NCBI GenBank assembly: GCA_019914995.1
Contig: CM034137.1
Location: forward strand, 5,173,155 to 5,237,154
Source: Acanthochlamys bracteata
Taxonomy: Eukaryota; Streptophyta; Magnoliopsida; Pandanales; Velloziaceae
Length of the DNA: 64,000 nucleotides
Direction: 5' to 3'
Part shown: positions 42,771 to 53,015 of the stretch, in pieces
Layout of the letters: every line of letters starts with the position of its first letter
Numbering within the stretch: the first letter of the stretch is position 1
Translations under genes and position numbers: made by a program
Notes under the pieces: generated by a model
What the model was told of the DNA's origin: nothing
The model's input: only the letters and a program-made list of their open reading frames with translations
Databases searched by the model: none

Positions 42771-43647
42771 TTTGGGAGAAGCTAAAGGCTCAAACTTGAT
42801 CTAGCATGTCTCTCCATATGAATATGTTCATACACCTGATTCCAAATGAAAGGCACAACACTGACACAAAAAAAATGAAGTGCACAACTTCAGAAGGTAT
42901 TCTGTTCCCTTTGCTAAGGATGATCACATCTTACCTTCGTGAAAGAATACATTGCTTAAGAAACTACAAAAGCCTTAAAGGGAATAATTAGCCTCGTATA
43001 GATACTCAACCAACAAGCAAATCGCGAGATTTTAGCATCAAACTCAAACTTAACTATAGTGCTCAAAACCACAACTTATTGCTATCTGCAGCTAAAATAG
43101 TCTCAGGGAAACAGATAAGTTAAATGAGTATCTAAATCGAGGCAGAATAACCTATATTTTATGACGCAGCCAACAAGAGAGAGCTCTTAGCAGTATTTAT
43201 GTAGTTCTAAAATATTTAGCCAAGTACCTTACAACTTTAAAACTAAACAAACATGCAGCAGAAGAATCTACAATTCCTCTCTAAATTTCCGGAAGGCACC
43301 TCGAAGTCTTTAGTCACTTGCCTATCTCAGTTAATCAACATAGAAAAAACTCAGTCCTGGTATTTATTGTTCACCCACTATGATAAACTATTATTCAAAT
43401 TAAAATTCTTATGCAAGAACCTGTATGGGTGTATACACATATATAACATAATAGCCAACACATAATTATCATCAATATCAATATTAAGATATTTTGCAAT
43501 AGTAAACAAAATGTTAATTAAACACCGAATGAAATCTATCTGATGCAATGACACCCATTCTTAGGCTCTTAGGCTTGACTGAAAAAAAAAACCAATATAG
43601 AAGAGACTGTGATCTTATTACCAATCTAGACATCATCAATATGAACT
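42771..43647. other. Non-repetitive gap between the array and the HisRS pseudogene
   Basis: The array ends abruptly after AAACTTAACTGAGAAAGAACAC near 42768. The following 0.88 kb holds no recognisable gene. It lies downstream of the HisRS remnant. Confidence 0.5.
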
Positions 43648-46589
43648 TCAAATTATTCCCTCACAGAAAGGATCTTTACGGAACTTTGCCTTGCTACCGA
43701 TCGGATTTCCCAACCAAGATAAATCTATTGCATTGATCCTCTCATCATGCTTGAACATCCTGAAAAGGCATCAAAGTTTACAAAAGATTAGAATGGCTTC
43801 TGCTTGTATGTCATGAATAAAGACATAATGAAGAACAAATTTCATTAAAATGCCTCCTACTTGCAAGTCTTGAAAAAGATATGCAAGACCAAAAGCTTCA
43901 ACAAAAGTGTTTAAAGTTGACAGAAGATACGATTGAACTTAGAAGCTACCATATGCCATGAATACAAATAACTAACTGGGAGGGTGGTGAATTTACCACT
44001 TCAGGCGTTTATCCTCAACCAGATCAACACTATGACCTTTTTGTCTGAGAGAGGATACTACTCTTGAAGCCGATCCTTCCAGTGAGGATACTACTCTTGA
44101 AGCCGGTCCTTCCAGCTCCTCATCTAGTGTACACACAATATCATCCACTTGACGTGCTAGATCAGGCAGTAGGCCCATCTCTTTTATCAACTGTATTAGA
44201 AAGAGCACATTAAGATTAGAGGCTTGCTTTCGGGTAACAACACAAAGAAATCCAAGAAAAATCAGATTTCATCAAGTAATGTTCCAAAGCTAAAAGAAAA
44301 GCAGTACAATGCACCCAGAGTCTGGAAATGCTTATCCAAGGTCTACCGGAGCTCATAACTAAACTAACAAAGTAAAGAATATAAATGCCATCTCCAAATC
44401 CAAAGCCACAAGCCGGAACATCTTCACTTCCAAAAGTCGAAAGTAAGCGGTCGTAACGACCACCACCAAGTATGGCTCGTAACTCGCCTTCTCTGTCAAA
44501 TCCCTATCAAGCAGCATTATGAAGCAGTTAGAAGGGAGAGAAGGTAAAATTTGCAATATATGATTATTTATTCAAGCATAGGAAGATGACAGAAACAGCC
44601 TTCTGTATATATTATAGCTCTAACAACACGATGTGTCAACAGCTGTAGTGTAAACATAGTAGTTAGCATATCTGGCAGTTGGCCATACTTCAGGCTCTGG
44701 GCATCAATAAAAGTACAGAACCAAGATTCTAAGGATGCATCAACATGTCTCATATTAATCTTATCTTTTTGTCAGTGGTATTGGTGGTGCTGTGCATAAG
44801 GTAGAGACTTTTAAATCAAATATTGCCTCAGAGATTTTTCAATCCTCTGGAACCCATAAAGCAGTATTAAAATCCGACATGGTACAGGTATTGTCGTATC
44901 ATTCAGTAGTATATTGCTAAGACCAACTACCAAATTAGGACACCCATGAAACCTGGAAATCATATCATACAACTGCAATGACTCAATACAAACAAACTGC
45001 AACTATAGAGCCACTGAGACATACAATTTGCAGTACTAAGCATTTGACAGTAAATGCTAAGAACTTCAGTAAGCACAAAGCAGGACTCTGTTTTCTGCAA
45101 CCAACCTCAAATACTATCTCAGTGTAAAATGAGAGACCACAAACTACAGATGCATCAAATTCAATCCATTCTATAACCATAACGTTCAGCAAGCGAGAAG
45201 AGTTTCTTCAAGTCCGACACAGCTTCTCCATTAGAACCCAGAACCTCTACACAGACATCACAAACACTCTTTCATCAAATATAACATTTGATACCTGCAT
45301 TTCTAGCTAGGAAAAAGAACTTAGACATTTTTGGAATAAAATGAACTTTCTTGTATTCCAATATAATTATAAAAGCCTCTAACAATAAGAATGCTTAATC
45401 ACTTAAAAGCATCTTCTGTTGTAAAATATGAGATACATGTGCATATGTGCGGAAGTAGAAATATTTCCAAGAATATAAAATTCTTAATTGATTCCTTGGA
45501 GTTTAATCGTACTAAGGTGAACCTTCAAGTCTTAGATAATGACTTAGATATAAAACATCAACTATCCTCTTCACAGCTTCTACAGATACGCCAGCTGCCG
45601 TTAACTCTTTCTCGATCTCTTCTCTAGTGATTTTGCAGAACTGCACAAAGTCGAAGATTTTTAATACCTCAAAAATTCCCTCTAATAAGCAAATCTAATG
45701 AATCACAAAACAGGCTACCTGCTCACAATCTATGTTAAATAGCAATGCAGAAAAGATTCAATAATGAGGGCTTAGGACGTTAAAACTCTGTAATACATTA
45801 TTGTACATGGTAACATCGAAAAGTCAGAAAACCACAAATACACAAAAACATTCAAGAAAATACATGAGCTAATATCATACAGGTAAATAATCCTCAGTAG
45901 AGGCTATAAGTCCAACATTAAATACTTGCTGTCCTGTTCTCTAAGGTATACCTAAGTTACGAGATAGCAGCTTTCCATACAATTGATTTAGAAACCGGTA
46001 GTGATAGATTCACATGCCACATATTAATCTCTATGAATACTGTCAGAACAGAAAATTCTTCTAAGAAAGTTTTAAAGTGACAGGCATATGCAAAGACAAA
46101 TGATATAAATACTCCTAGCTCTTTAGTATATTGTTACACACATGCTGGTTATCTCATAAGTTGTTAATCTGAAGTACATTCTCAGAATATTTTTAACAAC
46201 ATATACACACAACTTATAGCTAGCAGATCCGTAGACCGCATTTCTTGGTTCTTCCTCTTCCTTACATGTCCCCTTCAGTATCTTAACTTTCAACAGTACT
46301 TAAAACAGATTATAGACAACAGTAATCACCAAAGAAAGATGGAATGAGATCCCCAGAAAAGAAATTATATCTTCATAGAATTAAAATTTGATTGCACATG
46401 GAATAAAAATAGTCAATATTATTCAGGAAGTTCAAGGTCCAAAGCGCTATATGTATGTTATATTGAAAGACCAAAAAACAAACAAGTATATATTATTACA
46501 TTGGAAAAGCTTACTTTGTCAACAGTGATACAAACTTCAGCAAACAAGTGTTCTGGAATAGAATCCATCTGAAGTACTGTTTGCAAAAC
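43648..46589 (-). pseudogene. Organellar-type histidyl-tRNA synthetase, 3' half, frameshifted
   Basis: HisRS charges tRNA-His. Exons by GT..AG borders, high to low: 46515-46589, 45523-45640, 45106-45246, about 44369-44503, 43997-44190 and 43648-43759. They read [89 protein letters not shown] with PACGFGFGD, then the anticodon-binding part LIKEMGLLPDL and QKGHSVDLV. Lesions: exon 45106-45246 is out of phase by about two lost bases near 45171-45174, so the frame stops at once. The HisA motif RGLxYYTG reads CGLSFYTE, losing the catalytic Arg (codon at 45139-45141). Exon 43997-44190 carries an in-frame 33-bp tandem duplication. The final exon is badly diverged. A further decayed exon with an in-frame TAA may lie at about 46975-47060. 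The class II core with motifs 1 and 2 is absent. Confidence 0.88.
44045..44110 (-). repeat. 33-bp in-frame tandem duplication in the HisRS remnant
   Basis: GAGGATACTACTCTTGAAGC followed by CGRTCCTTCCAG occurs twice in a row. It encodes EGPASRVVSSL then EGSASRVVSSL. HisRS relatives have a single copy of this segment between the end of the catalytic part and the anticodon-binding domain. Confidence 0.9.
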
Positions 46590-47129
46590 CTGTAACAAAA
46601 AGAGCCACATCTGAAGTACAAATAGACTTAAATAGTTTCATACACATTACATAGAATTCCTCTTTCCATCAACCAAGTAGAATGGCAACTCTAAAGCTCA
46701 AAAGGCTACTACGATTGTTAAAGGGAGCTGTAGTGCACCGACCATGCAAATAAGTTCCATCTAGTAAATAAAGCATTATTCACTTGAAAAGCAGTCAATA
46801 GAAAAACCTACTTTGCTGAAGTTTGCCAAAAAATATCGGCAAGAAATAAACATTCATTCTGCCAAATGTCCAGTCAATCTATCTTTGTTGCAGACTATAC
46901 TAGTTTAGCTTGACAGAAAACTAAATAGCTATTGGGCACACAGAGAACAGAAAACCACAGTTAAGCAATAGTACCTTTTAAGGAAATTCACCAATGACAT
47001 CATCTATGATATCTGTTATCATGACCTTAATACGAGGGTGTAATTTGAATAACAAAGCAACAACAGTCATATTTCACAGTTTCTTAGGATAAATAAAAGC
47101 AGGGAATGAGTAGCAATCTCTGAATCTAA

Positions 47130-47560
47130 ATACATAAAAGAATAAGCTTTACCTTAAGAGTTTGTTTTCAGCACTATGTTGAAGGTTTTTAAAAGCTAAA
47201 CTACATCTAAGTGCAGCATCAAATTTCAATTTGTGATCAAGAAAAAATTATTCTAGTTTTAAATTCTTCATACATTCACTAAACACAAGCTTCTTACACG
47301 CTATGTAGATTTCAGTTTAAAAGTTGACATATATAGAAGACTACATCCAAACATAAGGATTAACAAAAGGTTTTTTAAGAAGCTAGGAACTTAACCGAGC
47401 AAGAAATACATGTCCGACTAATTGAATGCATTGGAGAAACGTTGACTATTTCGCAAGCAATCCATCTTTTCTTTCAAGCTGAAACAAAGTAAGATAACAG
47501 AAAGAAAAATTAAAAAACATTAAAATCAGTACCCAAACAAACTAAGCGACATGTAAGTAA
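47130..47560. repeat. Detached, truncated unit of the 670-bp array family
   Basis: About 430 bp match the array in the same orientation (AGCTTTACCTTAAGAGTTTG, AAGTGCAGCATCAAATTTC, CTAATTGAATGCATTGGAG, AACGTTGACTATTTCGCAAG). It lies 4.4 kb beyond the array edge, directly upstream of the HisRS remnant. Its high edge coincides with the end of the inverted-arm homology. Confidence 0.88.
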
Positions 47561-48831
47561 TGTAGAACATAAGCTCATCGTTTAAAAATATATCCAAACA
47601 ACATAGGAACAATAACACTTTTAAGAGGAAATTAACCTTCAATTTCAGGGAACATTTTACAAAATTGAATTTTGAACGACAATAGCTTCACTCCATTTTT
47701 GTACTACTGCAACAACATTTAGATTGCTATTTTCAGCCTAACATGAAAATAAATAAAAGTTGGACAACATGTAACAAGTAACACAATTTTAAAGGAATTA
47801 ACAAAATCAATTGGGATTCTGTAGTAACAGAAGTGGGCATCTACAGATTCTCCAAAAATTGTTGGCAACTATCAAGCCTAACACAAGATATCAAATAGAT
47901 TTCTACCAAGCTGTAGAATCAAATTGTATCTTAAACCCCAAATGTAAGAATAGCTAGTCAAGAGAACTTTAGTTTAAATAATGGATTTTCTTTGCGTTTT
48001 TTAACTTGTAATGTCTATGTACAATATGCAGAACCCCCTCACAAAAGCATTGTTATTCTTCACATATTTACTATGCTAAGCCACTCTTACTATTATGATA
48101 ACAAAAGCATAAGCTATGACAACAAAGCAATGATAATAAGTTCAACAATTGTTTAACCATATAAAATATCTCCAAGAAATGAATGCAACAAGTTGGGTGG
48201 AGTATTACCAGAGAGGACTGACAATATTTTTTTATGAACTTGGTATGATAATAATACAAATCTGAAGTTACAGGTAGCTAAATTAAAATTTTAATAGTGA
48301 AATTGTTATGAACACTCAATGAAGAAATATAATTGTATGTAAACAAATTATACAAGCTGCAAGTTAGAATTGTAACTAGGAAACAAAGTGGAAACAGAAA
48401 CATTTCCAAAAGAATTTAAAAAATGTTTTATACAACAAAAGCAACACATTTCCCAAAATCATGGTGTATTCATATACAAGAAGTGCTAGGGAATTTTTCA
48501 CACCAAAGAGTATACGTCAAGTCTTATGCTTTCAAGGAGGGGAAAGTATGCTAGGCGCAAAGTAAAATTCATCACACAGGAATCACAGAAGGGAAGACAT
48601 ATGAAACAAGAGAGTACAGTAGGATGCAACTTAAAGTATGTTTTAATATGCAAAGTGTTTGTCCAGCAGGACAAATAAATTTGACTAACTTCCATGATGT
48701 GGTTCATATTTTTGTATGTATCATTCAACTACCTTAAAGCATGACTGCAAAAAGTTTGAACTCATTCCTTATTACCTGTTCAGTAACATTTCTAGCTGTC
48801 TAGAATGTTCTCCAATATGTTTCTAGAAACT

Positions 48832-48856
48832 CTAGCTGTCTAGAGTTTCTCATTGG
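48832..48856. other. Perfect hairpin conserved in both inverted arms
   Basis: GAAACTCTAG, a four-base loop, then CTAGAGTTTC; the arm B counterpart is at about 61748-61771. The stem is intact in both arms despite divergence around it. Confidence 0.75.
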
Positions 48857-49329
48857 TTGCTGCAAGCTGGATTTCACTAAATAAATCTAACTTTTTCATC
48901 GAAATACTACGAATTACACTTACAGATGCAACTTCAATGGTAATCAAGTTTCTTGCTTTCACATTCTAGATGACAGTATTCATTTTACTAATTCTTAACA
49001 GGCTTATCACATGTTTTGTCCCTAACAATATTGCAGACATACATTTGATATGAATGGAGCTGCACTACTGCACCAAACCTAAAATATACGTCTTTAAAGT
49101 AATACTCAAACATCCAGCCAAACAAAATTTCAAGAGATATGTAACAAGAAATGCACTGAAGTAGCAACAACATGAGCTTCTTAAGAAGGGCAATAGATGC
49201 AATATCCCAGGAGTTATTGCAGCAAAAGTTAAGCATGTATCCCGTCACTTCTAAGGCAGCCAAAGATGATTGAAAGAAGATTTACATAGTCTCAATTGAA
49301 TATAAAAAAGAGCCAGTACTAGAAAATAC

Positions 49330-49532
49330 CTATTGATGGTATCACTCCCAGAATATATGGTTCCAATTATTTGTTCGCACAGTAATCCACCTCCCAAGCA
49401 ACCCACCGCTTGACATGCTCCCTTCAACAAATCTCTAGTTTGGCAGGCTGCATCCCCATTAAGCTCGGAACTGAAGTTCGTATCATCACATTTAAAAAAT
49501 GAGAGCCGCACCCCCAATCTATTTTCTTCTTC
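49330..49532 (-). CDS. Candidate exon of an unidentified gene in arm A
   Basis: An open stretch of about 67 codons sits between a possible AG near 49533 and a GT donor at 49328-49329 (CAATAG|GTATTT). It reads LGVRLSFFKCDDTNF, ACQTRDLLKGACQAV and GTIYSGSDTIN. The counterpart in arm B (about 61064-61266) has a clear CAG acceptor and the same donor but carries a 5-base difference that shifts its frame and then stops. In arm B a preceding short exon with ATGGGTCATGGACAAG (from 60760) would start the protein; arm A has lost that ATG and its donor. I do not recognise the family. It could be a small protein gene or a spliced non-coding transcript. Confidence 0.35.
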
Positions 49533-50864
49533 CGAAACTGACCAATACAAAACCATCTCATTCAAGTTGTAATAAGGAAGTCAAGCTGGAATTGACTGTT
49601 CATAATCTTGGAAAACCCCAGAATAGACAATAAACGAGAAAACAGACATGAAATTAGTAAACTGTGAAAAGAAACTGAAAAGAAATTAGGAATGCGAAAC
49701 TAGATACCCTGAAAGCTAAAATACAGAAATTAGAAAAAAGACATGAAACTTAGAGATCAATAAGAAGTTCACATGGCAATTAAAAGAAAAGTTGACAACA
49801 AACTATTTTCTTGTCCATGACCAATATCTAGAAAATCTTGAAAATTTGTAAAAGCCAAGAAATACCTTCCATAAACCACAAAATAAACAAAAATCAAATC
49901 TGTAAACATCAAATACTGTAAGACGAAATGTTGCAAAACAAAAGTGTAGATAGAAAATAAGCAAACAACAAAAATACTATAGAAGAATTTCTGAATGATT
50001 CCATGATGTAAGCAAGCAAGATTCTAACAAACAATAATAAAGAGATAGGGAAGAAACTCTCAACTCCGGAAAAACACAAAGAAATTGAATATTCAGCTTT
50101 AAATTACTTGAAATAAGAAAAAGTTACTTCAACAAACTGAAAATTGGTGGAGTGTAATAGGTTAGGTGGAAAGGGAAACGAAATAAGGAACAATGATTTT
50201 GAAAGAATTTCTTCTTCGGAGAGAAAATTGGACGATATTTTTCATTTGGATTTCGTAGCACACAGAAAGAAGAGGAAAAAGAGAAACCGATTCAATTAAA
50301 CGACAAAACCAAAAAAAAAAAATCAAACACTGAAAAAGACCACAAACCCTCAATTGAAATTCTAGCAAAATTTCTGTTGAGGAATTTGCCGAGAAACAAA
50401 ACCGAAGGAAGCAGAAACAAATCTTACACGGTCCGGAAGGCTCTCGGCATTCACCTATTGCGCATTCATCGAGAGCAAATGAGTTTCCAACTTCAATCTC
50501 TCGCTCGTTGAACGCTCTATGTAATTCTCACTGATATTATTCAAAAAAGAAAATGAGAGAGAGCGAAGATAGGAATTTTGCATTACGGCTCTGTGGGAAT
50601 TGAACTAATGAAAAGAACATGAAAAAGATTGAGTAATAGAAAAAAAATTTTTCTCTTGATTGAACTTTTTTTCTATTGCCTTCCGGAAGAGAGAAAGAGA
50701 GGCGGAGAAAGAGAGTGCCGGAGACAGAAACTTTCGGGTTTTGAAACACATTGAAAAAGAAAAATTACTCTATTATTAAATTTCTGAACGTTACGAAGGT
50801 CTGTATATGTACTGTTATAAACTAATAGCTTGGCTCGTAAGTTATCACTATCGCAACGTTGGGA

Positions 50865-51062
50865 GCTGTTTGGCATTTTTAAAATAATTTTTTAATTTTA
50901 TTTTATATTTTTTAGTTTTTTTATAAATATTTAAAAAACTTATTTAAAATTATTAAAATATAAAAAAAATTTATATATTATTTATTATTTATTTTTATTA
51001 ATCAAAAAATAAAACTTATTTTTTTTAAAAAATTTATTTTAAAATTACTATTAAACGTCCTC
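50865..51062. mobile_element. AT-rich MITE in the arm A promoter region
   Basis: Ends are GCTGTTTGGCATTTTTAAAA and, on the complement, GAGGACGTTTAATAGTAATT, with about 150 bp of A/T runs between. It is absent from the matching place in arm B, so it inserted after the duplication. Confidence 0.6.
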
Positions 51063-51224
51063 TTAGGCTCTAGTAGTTCTGTTTTGTAAAAGGGGTCCCC
51101 TATAACTAATAAGCGAGAAAAGTCGTTTTTGCTCCTGTCATCACGCAATTGTGGTGCTTTATACGTAGAAAGTAAATCAAAATGCTATCTATTAATTTTT
51201 GTTCTACAACTTCTGGACATATTT

Positions 51225-51400
51225 GAGAGGACTTTCGGAAATATTTACGAATGCTTATAAAAAATATATTTTTAAAATATAAAATATTTTTATTATATTT
51301 TAAAAAATAATTATATTTTTTATTTAAAAAATAATAAATATAAATAATAGTAAGATCTAAGAACTTAAAATTTTTTAATACTTTCTATATATATATATTT
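51225..51400. mobile_element. AT-rich MITE, second copy
   Basis: Same style of sequence (GGACTTTCGGAAATATTT, long A/T runs, then TAAGATCTAAGAACTTAAAA). Borders are approximate. Confidence 0.4.
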
Positions 51401-51899
51401 ATTGATTTATTTATTTATTTATAGTATTTCAAAAAATTAAGTTTTGAAGATGGGTGCATGAACTGTACATAATGTAGTGATTATATGTTTTATATACATT
51501 ATAAAAATATGTTATATATATATTTTCATCACATGTATCTTCACTTATAATAAAAGAGAGCATGCCATTCAACATCATTAGAATTAAACATATAAACACC
51601 AATAGTTTGCTAATCTATCTTAAAATGTTCAGGTAATAATCTAACTAGCAAGAACTCTAAGTTATTCGATGTCACCAAGCATGCTCCTATATGCGCTCAT
51701 CATTTTCTATTAATCATACAGCATATATTATCATGCATCATGAACGAATAATCAAGCCATGCAAAGCAAGTGACAAGGTATTTCGAAGTAATTTAATGAA
51801 ATCATTCTGCTATCTTCACCTTCAGACAAGCTCAACTTTTTTCTTTTCTTTGACATATTCTAGTTATTTCAGAATAGACGGAGTTGAGTGTGGCGTCAT

Positions 51900-52345
51900 C
51901 ATTGACTTTCCTTGTGCTATGACGAGTGGTACATGTAGCATGTTTTAGTCTTTCTTTTAAGTTGGCTCTTTAATGCTCTATAGACTTATATGGTTTTATT
52001 TCACTTGTATAGTTTGGAGTTATATAATTGTTTGAATTGCATTATTTCACATCAAGTTTGGTTGGTTAAGGATAGTTTATGTTTTACACATTCATTTTGT
52101 GTTTTTCTATTTAAAATTATTCTTGGGTACTATTTTGATTATTGTTGTTATTATTGATATTTATGATTTTTTATTTAATTTTTAAGGGAGGTTCTGCTGA
52201 AATTTTGTAAAATTTTAATATGTGTTGTTTCGCAACTATTGTAGTTTAGACTTACCAGACTGGATTAAGTTTGCGCTTTGTTTGGGTTGGTTTAGTATAA
52301 TGCCTATTATAACTCTATATTAGGTCGTGACAAATATTGGTATAA
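51900..52345 (+). mobile_element. Ty3/gypsy LTR scrap with primer-binding site
   Basis: TAGGTCGTGACA ends at about 52332 and is followed by ATTGGTATAAGAGC, one or two bases from the iMet site TTGGTATCAGAGC. This is the usual right end of a plant gypsy LTR. No element body follows. A similar GGTCGGGACATGACA end occurs at about 54432. Confidence 0.55.
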
Positions 52346-52675
52346 GAGCTGGTCAAGTCCTTAAAAGTTACAGAGTCATGGAACCATTGCATTTGCATCA
52401 TTTATTTCAATATCCCGTTCATGTTTAGTTTAGGTCTCGATATACGTTAACGTTAGGATTCTCGCGTAAGTTTTCGATAATTGTGTTAACATTAGCATTC
52501 TCATTAGGTTTCTATAATCATGTTAATGCTAGTATTCTCATTAGGTTTATAGTTTAGCGGCATGTGAGTGAGTGATACCGTTATATTTCTAATTAGGTTT
52601 CCAAATTCATAAAGTTTTTTAGATCTAGCTTGTTTATAGTTGTCGAGAAGGGACTTTCCTCACGCCTTAAAGTGT

Positions 52676-53015
52676 ATTTAGGGGTGCTTTTGAAAACTAC
52701 TTTTTTGAAACGAAAATTTTTTTTTTTTCTATTTCAATAAACGAATTCTACTATTTTGACCTCAAAAAATTAAAATAAATAAGCAATAAGAAGGTCTTAC
52801 TACTAGAAATCTTTTATCATATTTTTAAATAAAATTTCTTACTATTTTGACCTAAAAATATAAAAAAAACAATAAAGTCTTCGTACGTAGAATTTTTTAA
52901 TATTTTCTATATATCAAAATAAATTTTTTAGAATATTGTAGAAAATTTATTGAAAAATATTAAATAAAAAGTTGAAAAACTATTTTTCTGAAACGCATTG
53001 CCGAATGTGGAAGTC
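52676..53015. mobile_element. AT-rich MITE, third copy
   Basis: Starts near GGGGTGCTTTTGAAAACTAC and ends CTGAAACGCATTGCCGAATG. The two ends are imperfect inverted repeats around A/T runs. Confidence 0.5.

Larger units (their letters stand above)
47560..51170 (-). repeat. Inverted duplication, arm A
   Basis: The complement of this segment aligns in order with 59520-62180. Shared blocks include CTATTGTNGTNCAAAATTCA (47665 / 62027), AACCAATGAGAAACTCTAGA (48845 / 61738), TAGAGATTTGTTGAAGGGAG (49425 / 61165), TTGGTTTTACAAA-type leader sequence (49850 / 60730), GCTAGATTTCAATTGAGG (50355 / 59955), AACGTTCAGAAATTTA (50785 / 59661) and AGGAGCAAAAACGACTTT (51125 / 59540). The arm looks like the 5' part of a spliced gene transcribed leftward, starting near 50750. 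Divergence is clear, with many substitutions and indels. Confidence 0.88.

Noticed and set aside
43648..47060. Functional organellar HisRS gene
   Set aside because: Frameshift, lost catalytic Arg, missing class II core and a degraded last exon.
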